From positions 620,001 to 684,000 of the forward strand of contig JAPFFF010000005.1 of the NCBI GenBank assembly GCA_039105265.1: a DNA stretch of 64,000 nucleotides. The letters run 5' to 3'. The translations under genes and the position numbers were made by a program. The notes under the pieces are model-generated. The model made no database searches. It was not told the DNA's origin and saw nothing but the letters and a program-made list of their open reading frames with translations. Positions 18,180 through 28,907 of the stretch are shown piece by piece. The DNA comes from Tritrichomonas musculus (lineage: Eukaryota; Parabasalia; Tritrichomonadida; Tritrichomonadidae). Position 1 is the stretch's first letter. Each line of letters begins with the position of its first letter.

Positions 18180-20153
18180 ATGGCACGTGAATTACATTCC
18201 ATTTTATACATTTCATCTCAATATTCATGGTTAGCTATTTTTGGTTCTTTTTTTTTTATTTTTTATTTAACTTTATATTATCATGATCCACCAACCATTA
18301 ATAGCTTACCATCTTCCAAATGGGATTCAGCATCTGATCCACACATATTTGGATTAGTTTCTGATATACATATATCAAAATATAATAATAAAACATCGAA
18401 AGATACAGAATCAGCTTTATCTATTTTTACAGAGTCAGGCGTTGAAAAGATTTTAATTTGTGGAGATTTGGTTGAAAACTTTGAAGGAAAAAGCAGCCTT
18501 TTTCGAAATTCACGACAATTAGAAGAAGAGTTTGTACAATATAAAAAATTGGAAGATAAATACCAAAAAGATTTCATTATAGTTGCATCAGGGAACCATG
18601 ATGAATTTACACTTGATACATATAATTCAAAGATTCACTATTTGTTAAAATACTGTTCTTATTACTCAAAAAATAATTTTTTTGCAGACTGGAAAAACTT
18701 TGTTATTTCAAAATTTAAATACCACGATATAGAAATTTTTGTTTTGAACATTTATAATTATCCTAGTTCTCCATCTAGAATTGGCCATTATTCTGATGTC
18801 ACACCAGAAATTTTGGATATTATTGAACAAAAACTTTCAGAACCTTCAAATTCGACTGTTCGCCTTTTAATCAATCATTATCCATTACATTTTTATAATG
18901 AATATGCTCGATCTTCATCAAAAAAAAATTTAATTGAGATTATTTCATCATATCATATTTCTGCAGTTCTGACAGGTCATACACATAAAATGCGAATAAT
19001 GCATCATAATGAAACGCTTGAAATTCACCCATACGCACTCAAAACTTTCAGAGAATATGCATATATTTCCATGGATAATGGTGGGTTATCATTTCATGAG
19101 TTTAGTTTAAACAATGATAAACCATTAGCAATTTTAACATATCCAATCAATAAAAAACTCATCAGTAAAGAAACCGATTTTACATTTTCAAATTTTGAAA
19201 AAGCAGACATTCGAGTTATATGCTTCTCTGAACGACAAGATTTGAAAATAAACGTTCACTGCCATTGGGGAAATAATACTAATCAAGGAGCACTTCATTT
19301 TCAAAGAATAATTCGTACTAATGAATCATTATATTCTATACCACTAAAAGATATATGCAAAATTAACGACGATCACATATTTATAGAAAAAAAGTTTGAA
19401 GAATTTCATCTTTCATTTTCCGGAGACTGGAATCATTCAACCGATTTCATTGTTGGTGATTCAGCTACTCTTTCTAAAGAGTATCTTGAGAATGATTTTC
19501 AGCCATTTTATGGATTGATATTCATTTCTCTAATTTATTATTTGATTGTTTTGTTTGTCTTTGGACCATTTCCACCTTCAACTTATTGTCAAAAGGCCAA
19601 CGAATGGATTTCGAATATGAGTGAAGAACATTGCATATTAGGCGTTATTTTTGGATTTTTACCAATGAAAGCTAGAATCTATAATAACTTTCAAAGGACA
19701 CACAGAAATACCATTTTTTTTGTTGCTTTATTTCCATTCTTTCTACCTTCTGGCTTAATTCGATTTTATGATCAAAGTTACGGATTTTTTTTTATTTATG
19801 GTTACTATTTTAAAAAAGTTTGCTACGATTTATATGGTCAAATTTTTGCAGCCTTTTTTGTTATCATTGTTTTGTTACCAGCAACGATAGTTTTTTCATC
19901 TCTTGCTCAACTACAACAAATGAATCGTTGGTGCCCAGCATTCTATTTTGATGTATTTTTCGGATTGCTGCAAATACCTCTTACATTTTTTGGAATTTTC
20001 ACAATTATGCATCAATCAACAAATTTAGTTTTATCAATATTAAGTCCATATTTCAGCTTTGCTCCTATTATTTTAATAATTCTTCAATTGCATATCTTGT
20101 ACAAATATACAAGAAATCTTAAATCAAATGAAATTTTACTTTCAAAAGCTTAA
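18180..20153 (+). CDS. Membrane calcineurin-like metallophosphoesterase (TMEM62-like)
   Basis: 657 residues. One N-terminal membrane helix (about 16-34) is followed by a lumenal or extracellular metallophosphoesterase domain with the five signature blocks: SDIHIS (about 61), GDLVEN (about 97), SGNHDEF (about 139), NHYPLHF (about 236) and TGHTHKM (about 262). A beta domain (about 330-430) leads to a C-terminal region of some five or six membrane helices (from about 445: GLIFISLIYYLIVLFVFGPF). This order matches TMEM62-like proteins: one anchor, phosphoesterase, then multi-spanning tail. All metal ligands appear present, so it should be active on an unknown phosphoester. The ATG at 18180 follows a TTTTCAAA stretch. 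The stop runs into TAAA. Confidence 0.85.
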   Translation: MARELHSILYISSQYSWLAIFGSFFFIFYLTLYYHDPPTINSLPSSKWDSASDPHIFGLVSDIHISKYNNKTSKDTESALSIFTESGVEKILICGDLVENFEGKSSLFRNSRQLEEEFVQYKKLEDKYQKDFIIVASGNHDEFTLDTYNSKIHYLLKYCSYYSKNNFFADWKNFVISKFKYHDIEIFVLNIYNYPSSPSRIGHYSDVTPEILDIIEQKLSEPSNSTVRLLINHYPLHFYNEYARSSSKKNLIEIISSYHISAVLTGHTHKMRIMHHNETLEIHPYALKTFREYAYISMDNGGLSFHEFSLNNDKPLAILTYPINKKLISKETDFTFSNFEKADIRVICFSERQDLKINVHCHWGNNTNQGALHFQRIIRTNESLYSIPLKDICKINDDHIFIEKKFEEFHLSFSGDWNHSTDFIVGDSATLSKEYLENDFQPFYGLIFISLIYYLIVLFVFGPFPPSTYCQKANEWISNMSEEHCILGVIFGFLPMKARIYNNFQRTHRNTIFFVALFPFFLPSGLIRFYDQSYGFFFIYGYYFKKVCYDLYGQIFAAFFVIIVLLPATIVFSSLAQLQQMNRWCPAFYFDVFFGLLQIPLTFFGIFTIMHQSTNLVLSILSPYFSFAPIILIILQLHILYKYTRNLKSNEILLSKA

Positions 20154-20496
20154 ATTCAATTTATGAGATTTATAATTCCAATTGTTAGAAGGTTAAAAAA
20201 TTCTTACTTGTTTGCATTTTTATTTCTATAAACTACCATAATTATTTTTATAATATAATTTTACCTTTTCTCAGTTATTTTTTCATTTGAGTATCATTTG
20301 TTCATTGAATTTTATTATGATTTTAATTAAATATAATGAAGCATTTATTAAAAAAAAAAAATTCCAAATATTCATTTTTTTTTATTTGGCATTTATTAAT
20401 CAATTAATAATTTTTAATCATATACTAAACAATAATCAACTTTAAATAAAAAAACTAGCATTAAAAAAATAAGAAATCAATATATTTAAAAACAAA
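20154..20496. other. Intergenic, no gene seen
   Basis: AT-rich with an A run near 20350. Presumably holds the 3' end of the metallophosphoesterase transcript and the promoter of the next gene. Nothing else recognised. Confidence 0.6.
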
Positions 20497-22101
20497 ATGT
20501 CTTTTTCAAAAAATAAAACGATCACATTTAATTCAATAATCAAAATGGAAATTGACCACCAAAGAGATCTCGTTCCACTCCTTGAAAAATTATATGATAT
20601 AAGCTATGTATCAGCAAAAGAATTGCTTCATGAAATAGCTGATTTACCAATGGAATCAAATCTAAAACTTTTTTGGAAATTGGCATGTATATTATATGAC
20701 GACGAACAAGATCAAATTCAAAATAACTTCAACAAATGGGTTTGTGAAGCAGTTCATGATACAATTCCTTTTGATTGTCATCCATTTTTGCGTGCTCTGT
20801 TTCTCAACGATACTGAAGGAAAAATTAAAGAAGCAAAAAAAATTCATCCAGAATTTCAACTAGTTTTTTATTCATCCAAAAAAAACATCAAGGATGCTAA
20901 AAAAGTTCCTCCTTTTTTACAAAATAAATCCTTTAAATATGGAAGAGAATCTATTCCAGGGTCTTCAGTTTGGGCTCTAATAATGGGCGATACTACTCAA
21001 ATATTATCTCTCAAACTCCCTTGGGTATTTTTATTTACACTTCATTTTTGGAATTCTGGGAATGAAATTTCATCTTTTTACGATACTATGAAATCAGAAA
21101 ATAAAAATCATGAGCAAGACCCTATTTACTTATTAATGAAATATTACAGCAAAATTTATCCCCCAAACGATGGCGATATACTCTTAGCGGATATAGCATC
21201 ACTTCTTCCACCATTAGACATGTTTTTCTTTCTTAAAATATTTCAAGCAATTGATAATAATGTTAGTGAGAATTCCATTTCATTGGCACTAAATATAGTT
21301 CAATATCAATTAATTCAAATGGACTACTTGGATGAATCCATTGACTTACTAAGTAATAATACAAAAGATAGTGGTCAAGATAAATTTATTTTTCAACTTG
21401 CTCAATATATTTCATCTCCCGAACCAAAACTAACTGAAACTGAAAAGCACATGATCAAAAACTGCTCAGATGTTATAGATAAACGATACATGTATCTTTA
21501 TAAGGCAAATAAAGCACAAATTCTACAAGAATTCAATAGCAGCAAATCACTTGAATATGCAGGTCGTGCTACAGACTTTTTCCTTGAATCAGCTGGAATA
21601 ACACGATTTAAACAAGAAACAAATTCATCCACAAGCACAACCAATAGTTCCAACAGTAACGATAGCAATGATAGTGATTCCAATGAATTTGATTCTGAAA
21701 ACGAAGAAATTGATCCTTTTAATTTCCAATATGCTAATTATCAAGCTTATGACGTTTACCTTGTGAAAGCAATGATTAAAGGTGAAGGCCTTGACAAATT
21801 ATATGAGTGGTCAGGAATATTTGAAAAACATCAAGATGCAGCCGATATGTCAGATGGAACACAAACATATCAGATGGCATTTGAAGCAATTAAACTTTCT
21901 GATAAAAATGAAATTGTTGACCAGTCATTACTAGAAAGAATTGCTGACGCAATCAAGAAAAACACAAAATTGTATATTAGATTCAGATATTATGTTGCAT
22001 CTAAACTTTATAAGCAACCAAACGGATTCGCCCTCTTTTCGGAATTCGAATTGATTAAAAAAGATAAGCTCCTTGAAATATATGAAGAAGCTTTTCAATA
22101 A
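20497..22101 (+). CDS. Alpha-helical protein, possible Nup85/ACE1-type nucleoporin
   Basis: 534 residues (or 518 from the second ATG at 20545), almost wholly helical except for a Ser/Asn/Asp-rich low-complexity stretch around residues 375-400. A block near 150-190 (SSVWALIMGDTTQILSLKLPWVFLFTLHFWNSG) resembles the W-x-LL-x-G-x-x-x-x-A-x-x-L...W...L pattern of ACE1 helical proteins such as Nup85. The region DGDILLADIASLLPPLDMFFFLKIFQAID would fit the tail module. This is a weak, pattern-level assignment; other alpha-solenoids (proteasome lid or trafficking subunits) remain possible. The gene is tandem with its neighbours, 343 bases after the phosphoesterase. Confidence 0.45.
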   Translation: MSFSKNKTITFNSIIKMEIDHQRDLVPLLEKLYDISYVSAKELLHEIADLPMESNLKLFWKLACILYDDEQDQIQNNFNKWVCEAVHDTIPFDCHPFLRALFLNDTEGKIKEAKKIHPEFQLVFYSSKKNIKDAKKVPPFLQNKSFKYGRESIPGSSVWALIMGDTTQILSLKLPWVFLFTLHFWNSGNEISSFYDTMKSENKNHEQDPIYLLMKYYSKIYPPNDGDILLADIASLLPPLDMFFFLKIFQAIDNNVSENSISLALNIVQYQLIQMDYLDESIDLLSNNTKDSGQDKFIFQLAQYISSPEPKLTETEKHMIKNCSDVIDKRYMYLYKANKAQILQEFNSSKSLEYAGRATDFFLESAGITRFKQETNSSTSTTNSSNSNDSNDSDSNEFDSENEEIDPFNFQYANYQAYDVYLVKAMIKGEGLDKLYEWSGIFEKHQDAADMSDGTQTYQMAFEAIKLSDKNEIVDQSLLERIADAIKKNTKLYIRFRYYVASKLYKQPNGFALFSEFELIKKDKLLEIYEEAFQ

Positions 22102-22224
22102 CTTAGTATATCTAATACATGTTATTATAAATTATATTCTGAAATTTAGAATGATCGAATTGTTTCATTAATATTATTTGTTGTAATAAAATGAACTTTC
22201 TATTTTCCATCTCTAAGCTGTATT

Positions 22225-22527
22225 CCATAAAACTTTAATCTCGATGATGAAATTGAAATTGTCAATCTGAAGCTTAAATGGTGAAATCTCTGCAGAAGAT
22301 CTCACAATTTACGTTCCAGAAGCTTAAAACATGAGCTTCCTCGCAAAAAAATGTTCAACATTTCTAAATCTCAGAAATTTAGCTGGTAAATCCCCCTGCA
22401 GTAGGAATTCACAAGCTAAACCTCCAAGATATAGACTGAGAACATCCCTGCAGAAGAAGTTCAAAATCTAAGTTCCAGAGTTCTTGTTAAAAAAGGCACC
22501 ACAATAATAAAAATGCTTATCGTTTCT
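22225..22527 (+). ncRNA. Candidate structured RNA with three hairpin modules (locus A)
   Basis: Three modules, 22274-22320, 22378-22429 and 22432-22479, each fold as stem - loop - stem, then a short box (TTCCAGA or TCCAAGA). The loops read (C)TCTGCAGAAGA, CCCTGCAGTAGG and CCCTGCAGAAGA. The outer stems differ between modules but pair within each: TAAAT/ATTTA, TTTAGCT/AGCTAAA, TAGA/TCTA. Upstream lies CCATAAAA, 49 bases before the first module; downstream lies AATAAAAATGC...CGTTT. Locus B at 48.8 kb has the same plan. Between two protein genes, no open frame. Strand is taken from the loop and box order and is not proven. Confidence 0.45.
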
Positions 22528-22687
22528 ACTTTTTGAATCATTGTATCGTTTTTAATTCAATTTCGGTTTTGTGTATTTATTTGGTCGTTTTTGATCGTCC
22601 TTATTCAATTTTTTTTCTGATGATATTTGCACACACCCTTTCAAAAAGCAGGCACGAAAATTCAATACTTCTACATTCAGCCATAAA

Positions 22688-24083
22688 ATGGGAATCCCTG
22701 GCTTTTTTAAATGGTTAACTCAACAATTTCCCGAATGCATAATACATGATAAGAGCATTTATTCTCATTGTCAAACATTGTTTATCGATTTATGCCAAAT
22801 AACTTTTAGAGCTGATGAATTCGTTAAAAGAAAAATGAAACAGAGCAATTCTCAAGATCGAATCAATGTATTTTTATCTGAACTCACTAAACGTGTTAAA
22901 AGTACAATATTGACAATAAATCCGCATGACCTAGTATTTGCTTTTTTAGATGGACCTAATCCAGCTATTAAATTTCAAAGACAACGCGAAAGATGGTTCA
23001 GGCGCGAACATATCGATAATTATGTTATTGACCCAAGTGAATATAAGCTTTCTGACATTAATACAGATTTAGATGATTTAACAATTGAAAAACTTCAAGA
23101 TTTTTTTGTCAAAATTACAAATAATTGCAAATTTTTAAGGGCAAAACGTATTTTATTTAGTACAACATATGCGCCTGGTGAAGCTGAACACAAATATTTT
23201 GAAGTTTTTAGAAATTATAGACATGGCGCATTTTGGAAGCCAAATCAACTACATTCAATTTTTTCTACAGATAATGATTTAATTTTTTTAGCACTTCAAT
23301 TTCTTGATGATCATTTTCTCGTGATTAGAGATTTTGATACTATTGTAGATGTTTTAATTTTACGTGATTTACTTCTATATCAAATGTTTCAAAAAGATTT
23401 GTACTTCTCAATGGAGACTAATAAAGAGAATAATAAGTTATTAAATGAAAATCGAACTGCTGCTGCTTTTCAGTTAGTTTCTCTTATTCCAAACGACATC
23501 AAGCAACAAGTCATTGACGATATTATAGCGCTTTCATTTATTGTAGGAAATGATTTTTTACCACCAATTCCAGATTTTTCAGCCATTTTTTCTTTTTCTA
23601 ATTTATTAAACTCTTACAAGAGAATTAATGAAAAATACTTTTTATCGATCATTTCAAGCAATATAGTTAAAAGCGATAAATTGGTTTTTACAAGATTGAT
23701 TGTTGGCAACTGCTTTGACGTTTCTTCTCTTCAAAGAATAATTGACGGATGCATCAATCATCCAAAAAGATATGACAATCAAAATACTAATAATAATTCA
23801 CGAAATAATGACACTGCTGAAAATGGTATGAATCTAAATAACGAAGATAATAATAATAATAATAATGAAGATAGTAATACTGCTAATTATAATACAAATA
23901 ATGAAAATACAAATGATGATAATACTGCTAATGATAATACAAATAATGATAATACCAATAATGATAATACCAATAATGATAATACCAATAATGATAATAC
24001 CAATAATGATAATAATAATAATGATGATAATAATAATAATGATAATAATAATGATGATAATAATAATGATGATAATAATAATG

Positions 24084-24116
<33 letters not shown>

Positions 24117-24730
24117 GTACAAATAATGATAATAATAACGCAAATGATGAAACAATCAAGTTAAATGCCAATACAAACACTAACACAGGAAAGAAAAATA
24201 TTAAAAAAGCAATTAATAATAGGGAAGAAGCAAAAACAACCAAAATCAATGATTCTGAAGAGTTACAAGAGGCATCACAACAAGTACTAAGAGTTTTTAA
24301 CTTTACATGGAATTATTACTCTTCAGGGTGTCTATCATGGTCATATTACTTCCCTTATAAAGATGCGCCTCCACTTAGAAAAGCGATTTATTTGATGAAA
24401 CAAGAGGGAATTGAAGTATTTCAAACAGAAGATTCAATGAAAAAGACAGAACCAATTTTCAAGAGGTTTATTCTTCATCCAGTTGAATCCAAAGAAGACA
24501 TTCCATGGTGCTTGTATAAATTGAAAATTCCTCCTTCTGAAATTTGCAATTTTTGGCCACTTGGAGCCAAGAGTGTAATAGATGTACCTATGTTTGATTT
24601 ACAAATAGTGAGAAGCTATTACGAAGAAGGAAAAAAGCTGATTAATCAAGATGAGTTGAAATATAATAGATGCGATCCAATATATTATACTTACTATAAT
24701 AATAATCATAGAAATAAGAGATATAAATAA
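22688..24730 (+). CDS. XRN-family 5'-3' exoribonuclease
   Basis: 680 residues. It begins MGIPGFFKWLTQQFPECI, the hallmark XRN start. Further family blocks are DLVFAFLDGPNPAIKFQRQRERWFRR (about 77-103), YAPGEAEHKYFEVFR (about 161-175), FSTDNDLIFLALQFLDDHFLV (about 195-215) and ALSFIVGNDFLPPIPDF (about 281-297), together giving the acidic metal-binding set. The conserved helical C-terminal domain (WNYYSSGCLSWSYYFPYKDAPPL, IPWCLYKLKIPPSEICNFWPLG) follows. Between the two, residues about 364-487 are an Asn/Asp/Thr repeat insertion. It degrades 5'-monophosphate RNA. No zinc knuckle and no long XRN1-type tail, so it is a short form whose compartment is unclear. Stop runs into TAAA. Confidence 0.92.
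23837..24145 (+). repeat. Coding Asn/Asp minisatellite inside the XRN gene
   Basis: Runs of AATAATGATAATAC and AATAATGATGATAAT units, including four near-perfect 15-base units at about 23936-24010, encode an N/D/T tract of about 100 residues. The tract keeps frame and separates two conserved nuclease domains. Confidence 0.9.
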
Positions 24731-24909
24731 ATAACGAAATAATGCGGTTATATTCATTTAATATCTCAAAATGAGAACATATTTTCCAAAATGTTCCAAA
24801 AGTACATTTTTTAATTTATTTATGTATAATAAAAAAAGTTCTCATAATAAGAAATCATATAAAGAAAGCATTTAATCAAAAAAAAAATCAAAGAAAATAT
24901 AGAAAAAAA

Positions 24910-24981
24910 TGGATGACAGGAGAGTCGAACCCCTGGCCTCATCAATGCGAATGATGCGCTCTACCACTGAGCTAGCCACCC
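24910..24981 (-). tRNA. tRNA-Ala (anticodon CGC)
   Basis: On the minus strand the sequence folds as a complete cloverleaf: acceptor GGGTGGC paired with GTCATCC and discriminator A, D arm GCTC-AGTGGTA-GAGC, anticodon arm CATCA-TTCGCAT-TGATG with anticodon CGC (reads GCG, alanine), and T arm AGGGG-TTCGACT-CTCCT. The G3-U70 pair that marks alanine tRNAs is present. No intron. Boxes A and B (TAGCTCAGTGG, GGTTCGACTC) are intact, and a run of seven T follows the 3' end as a Pol III terminator. Confidence 0.95.
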
Positions 24982-25155
24982 TTTCATGAATTATGAGTTT
25001 TCGAATACTTATAAGAAAAAACATAATAAAATAAGTAAAATTAATTTGTAGTTTTTCAAAATGTAGAATTTAATAGCTTTTATTTCTTTATTAATAGGAA
25101 TTTATATTAAATATCTGTAAATTTTTTTACTCAGAACATAAAACAAATTTCCAAA

Positions 25156-27003
25156 TCACCACGATTCACTGCCTTCATCTTCTTCAGGATAGCCCAAAAA
25201 ATACATATACGGTGTTGGTAAATGAAATTCGCCTTCAATGTATCCAAATTTGTCTTGCTGCATAATTTTAATTTCTCTTTTTCTTGAAGCAAGAATACAC
25301 AAAGCTTCAGCTGCTGGCAGATCTTTCTCGACTCCAGTGCCATCGCGAAGCATTGTTGCATAATTGAACATGGCTTCTACTAATCCATAATCAGATGCTT
25401 TTTTCATCCATTTTGCTGCTTCTTTCTCGTTCTTTTGGACACCTATACCATTTAAATAGTATAAAGATACTTTTAATTGAGCAACTGGACTGCCTTTTTC
25501 AGCATTTTCAAGGATAAATTTAAAAGCAGATTCATATTCACCATCATGCTTCAGCCATTCAGAATAATAGTTCATCATTACCTTATTACCCATATGCGCT
25601 GCTGCTTCAGCAATTGTTTTTGAGGCTTTGGGATTTTCTTCCAATCCAGCATAACCTTCATCGAATGAACTCTGGAGAATGATGAGGCACTTTTGGTCAC
25701 CTTTGTAAGAACCTTCAAGTGCATATTTCCGATAATTTAAATCTTGGTGCTTTCGAAGATATTGCATATACGTTCCAATCGATTCAGCATCGCCTTGATC
25801 AGCAGCCATTTTAAGAAAATGTATATGTTTTTCCTCATTTTTATCAATAAGATAAATGTTTTTTTGTTCATTTGAGTTGTTATTTGGATTTGGCTTTTCA
25901 ACTCCTTTTAAGTAAATCTGAGCTAAATTTTTCTGAGCGATCACATAATTGTATTGCACTGCTGCTTCTGTAAATAATTCTAGAGCATTATTTGTATCTC
26001 GTTTTAATAGTAACAAAGCAATATTATTCATTGAAATTGGAGATGCTAAACTTTTTTGGAAATATGGTAAAGCTAACCTCCTATCATTTTTTTCAATATA
26101 ATATGATCCTAATAGAACGTTAAACATTTGTGCATTATACTTACTATTTTCGTTCTTATTAGATATTTCTAAAAATTTTTGATATATATCTATTAATTCT
26201 ATTTCATTAATAATATTTCGGTTAATTTTGGTTTCATCAATAGTATATGATGGGTAAGCTTGAATGACTTGATTATAAATATCACTAATAGTTGGACGCA
26301 TACTAGGAGCAAGGTAAATACAAGACTTTATTAAGTCAATAAATGGCATATTTTCTGGTATATAAGGATATTTAACTGGATCAAACAACCAAAAATTATC
26401 TAAAACTTCAGTTTGCGCCTTATTAGAAAATAATTCAATTGAAAGAATGCCAAACATAAATACATCTAGTTTTTCTTTTTGATAAAATATTTTAATATCT
26501 TCTGAATTTAAAGTAATGATTGGATATGGTAAAAAACACCCGAATTTAAGGTGACCATGAGCGTCATAAAATATTGATGAAAATTTCAAATTATTATAAC
26601 TAAATCCAAAAATATCTAGAATTTTTAGCATTTGTACAATATTAATAAAAATTTTCATTTTTTCTTCATCCTGTAGACTTTCTATTTTTACTTTTTGAAA
26701 ATTACTATCATTATAATCATCATTTGAATATGCAATATAAACGTTTGACGAATCAAATCCGATTCCATAAGTTCGCAAAAAAGAATTTGCTAACTGATTC
26801 GAATTAGATAGCATAAATAAAATAAATTTTGATAAATCAGATGATGAAAAGGCAATAATTGGAAAAGAATGAATTAATAATACGTTATTTCGGTAGTTTG
26901 ACTTGAAAATTTTGACATGCTCTGCTTCTAACATAATTTCAATTGATTGAAGTTCATTTATATCCAATAGAAAGTCATCCAAATTACGAACTTTAGAGTT
27001 CAT
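25156..27003 (-). CDS. Pseudokinase-Sel1 repeat fusion protein
   Basis: 615 residues. Residues about 20-270 follow the kinase fold without its catalytic residues. The HRDLKxxN loop reads FSYNNLKFSSIF and the DFG region reads LKFGCFLP. The structural motifs are kept: DVFMFGILSIELF for subdomain IX and CIYLAPSMRPTISDI for the RPT helix of TKL-type kinases. No Gly loop is evident. Residues about 290-590 are Sel1-like repeats (HFLKMAADQGDAESIG, AAKWMKKASDYGLVEAMFNYATMLRDGTGV). This kinase-like plus Sel1 layout is common in trichomonads and suggests a scaffold rather than an enzyme. The C-terminus is acidic. About 1.9 kb of non-coding DNA lies upstream. Confidence 0.85.
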   Translation of the reverse strand: MNSKVRNLDDFLLDINELQSIEIMLEAEHVKIFKSNYRNNVLLIHSFPIIAFSSSDLSKFILFMLSNSNQLANSFLRTYGIGFDSSNVYIAYSNDDYNDSNFQKVKIESLQDEEKMKIFINIVQMLKILDIFGFSYNNLKFSSIFYDAHGHLKFGCFLPYPIITLNSEDIKIFYQKEKLDVFMFGILSIELFSNKAQTEVLDNFWLFDPVKYPYIPENMPFIDLIKSCIYLAPSMRPTISDIYNQVIQAYPSYTIDETKINRNIINEIELIDIYQKFLEISNKNENSKYNAQMFNVLLGSYYIEKNDRRLALPYFQKSLASPISMNNIALLLLKRDTNNALELFTEAAVQYNYVIAQKNLAQIYLKGVEKPNPNNNSNEQKNIYLIDKNEEKHIHFLKMAADQGDAESIGTYMQYLRKHQDLNYRKYALEGSYKGDQKCLIILQSSFDEGYAGLEENPKASKTIAEAAAHMGNKVMMNYYSEWLKHDGEYESAFKFILENAEKGSPVAQLKVSLYYLNGIGVQKNEKEAAKWMKKASDYGLVEAMFNYATMLRDGTGVEKDLPAAEALCILASRKREIKIMQQDKFGYIEGEFHLPTPYMYFLGYPEEDEGSESW

Positions 27004-28907
27004 ATATTTTAAATATTTAAATGGTCTAAAAAATTTATAACGATTAAAATAAACTTAAAAAGTCTTTTATTGAACAATTTCTTCGGTAACGAAATACCAT
27101 TTGCATATATAAAAATATAGTTCAATTCGTAAATATACTTATCAATATCATTTTTAGCATAAATGATGTATAAATTAATGAACAGAAATATATTACTTGA
27201 ATAAATTATAATTTAATAGTTTTTACTCATATTTGCATGCATTTAAATTAAGATGTAAAAAAATATAATATTATTAATGACAAACAAAATGAATAAATAA
27301 GAATTTTATTATTTATATATCAATAATATAATATTCTAGTATCAAATGTTTTAATTTTACTGATTGATTCATTCTATTTAAAGAGATATTTTGCAAAATA
27401 TTTCTTCAAAGCTCGATTTGCTTACTGTAATATTATTGATGTTTTTTTTTTTTTTTTTTTGATAAAGAGTTCGAATTTTAGAAAATCCGAAAAATCAGTT
27501 TTTGTTTTTAATGTAATATGTGCAAATATATGATTTTCTCATGTAAGCTTGTAAATTTGGTGAAATAAACGTTTTTTGGGTTTTAAAAATCACCAAATGT
27601 AACCATATTATTGTCAAATGAATTTTATTAATATTTATTATTGTCATAAACCATTGAATTATTTGAAAGAGGAATTAAATGAGTTTTATCAAAAGTCATA
27701 TTAATAATCGATAAGATTTTCTCAGTAAAAAAATGTTATTTTTTGAATATTACAAAATAATTGTATGATTTGTATAATATATCATATAAAATAATAATAA
27801 AAAGCTCATTTATATTGACGATGAAAAGCCAAATAACCGATTTCACCAAAAGCCCAGGTCTTGGGCTTTTGGCGACAGCATTCAATTTTGAATAGTTTAC
27901 ATATATTTTGGAGATCACCAAAACGGTTTTTTTGGCGATGGTGATTTGTAAAGCTTTCAAAATATCAGATATTAAATAAAAAAAAAAATAAGATATAAAT
28001 ATATAAAAAAATCAATAAAAGCATTTTTTCAATTGAAAATAAATTTTTTTTCATTTATATTTTAAATATATACCGATATAAAATGTATTTAAAATATTAA
28101 TAGTATTTATATTTTTATGAATATATATAGCCGAATAATAAATAATGCATTGAAATAATGCATTGAAATATTAATAGTATTTATATTTTTATGAATATAT
28201 ATAGCCGAGTAATTAAATAAATTCATTGAATTTATTGAATGTTGATTCGTAAATTGAATTATTATTTAATCAAATATCATTTAATCATTTTATTTAATAA
28301 TTCATAAGAAATAACTTTTTAAAAGATTTATTAAAATCGCCAAAAGACCAGAAAGAATCACCAAGACCAGGTCTTTTTTTTACATTTGGGTATATTTTAC
28401 AAGCTTATCTCATGTTGAACCATTCAAAAAATGATGCGGAGAACCATTTTGTTTGGAGTAATGATTTTGTTACTTTTTGAAGAAAAGTAAATTTATATTT
28501 TTAAATTTATCAATATATAAAATTATCTATAATATTCAAATATTAATTTTAACAAATATATAAAATTAAAAAAGATAAATGTGTTTTAAAGTTCACTTTT
28601 TCAGAAGGATCTCTCATACTTTTTAGTTTCAGCTACTCTGTTTTTCTTTATGAAAAGAAGCATATTTAAAAAAACTGCATTGGACCAAATAGCTTTAAAG
28701 TTTCGATTTATATGAGGAGAAGAACGAATTTCAAATGATAAATATGATAGATTAGTAATTAAAAAATTCTTTTAATATAAAGAAAAGAATAAAGCATAAG
28801 CATCGGAAAAATTTATCAGTATTTATTTATTTATTAGTGTTATTTTAAGAAAGAATAATTTTAGATATTTTCAACTTTAATTTAAAAAAATTGAACTTTT
28901 GCTTTAT
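27004..28907. other. Long intergenic region with inverted and direct repeats
   Basis: No gene seen. Contents: a T run near 27442-27461; a cluster of hairpin-forming motifs built on CACCAAA/TTTGGTGA (27553-27596, 27846-27872, about 27917-27955, about 28338-28375); and a direct duplication of about 60 bases (AATATTAATAGTATTTATAT and following, at about 28090 and 28166). The 74-codon frame at 27736-27960 lies over the hairpins and is not considered coding. Confidence 0.7.
27846..27872. repeat. Perfect 11-bp hairpin CCAAAAGCCCA / TGGGCTTTTGG
   Basis: Eleven-base perfect arms with the loop GGTCT. Related CACCAAAAG and CCAGGTCTT words occur again near 27917 and 28338-28380, so it belongs to a small local repeat family. 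Confidence 0.8.

Noticed and set aside
23887-24249. Minus-strand frame rich in Leu/Ser opposite the XRN repeat tract
   Set aside because: Mirror image of the Asn/Asp triplet repeat; no independent coding signal.
27736-27960. 74-codon minus-strand frame upstream of the pseudokinase
   Set aside because: Covers the perfect hairpin at 27846-27872 and has no homologue pattern.
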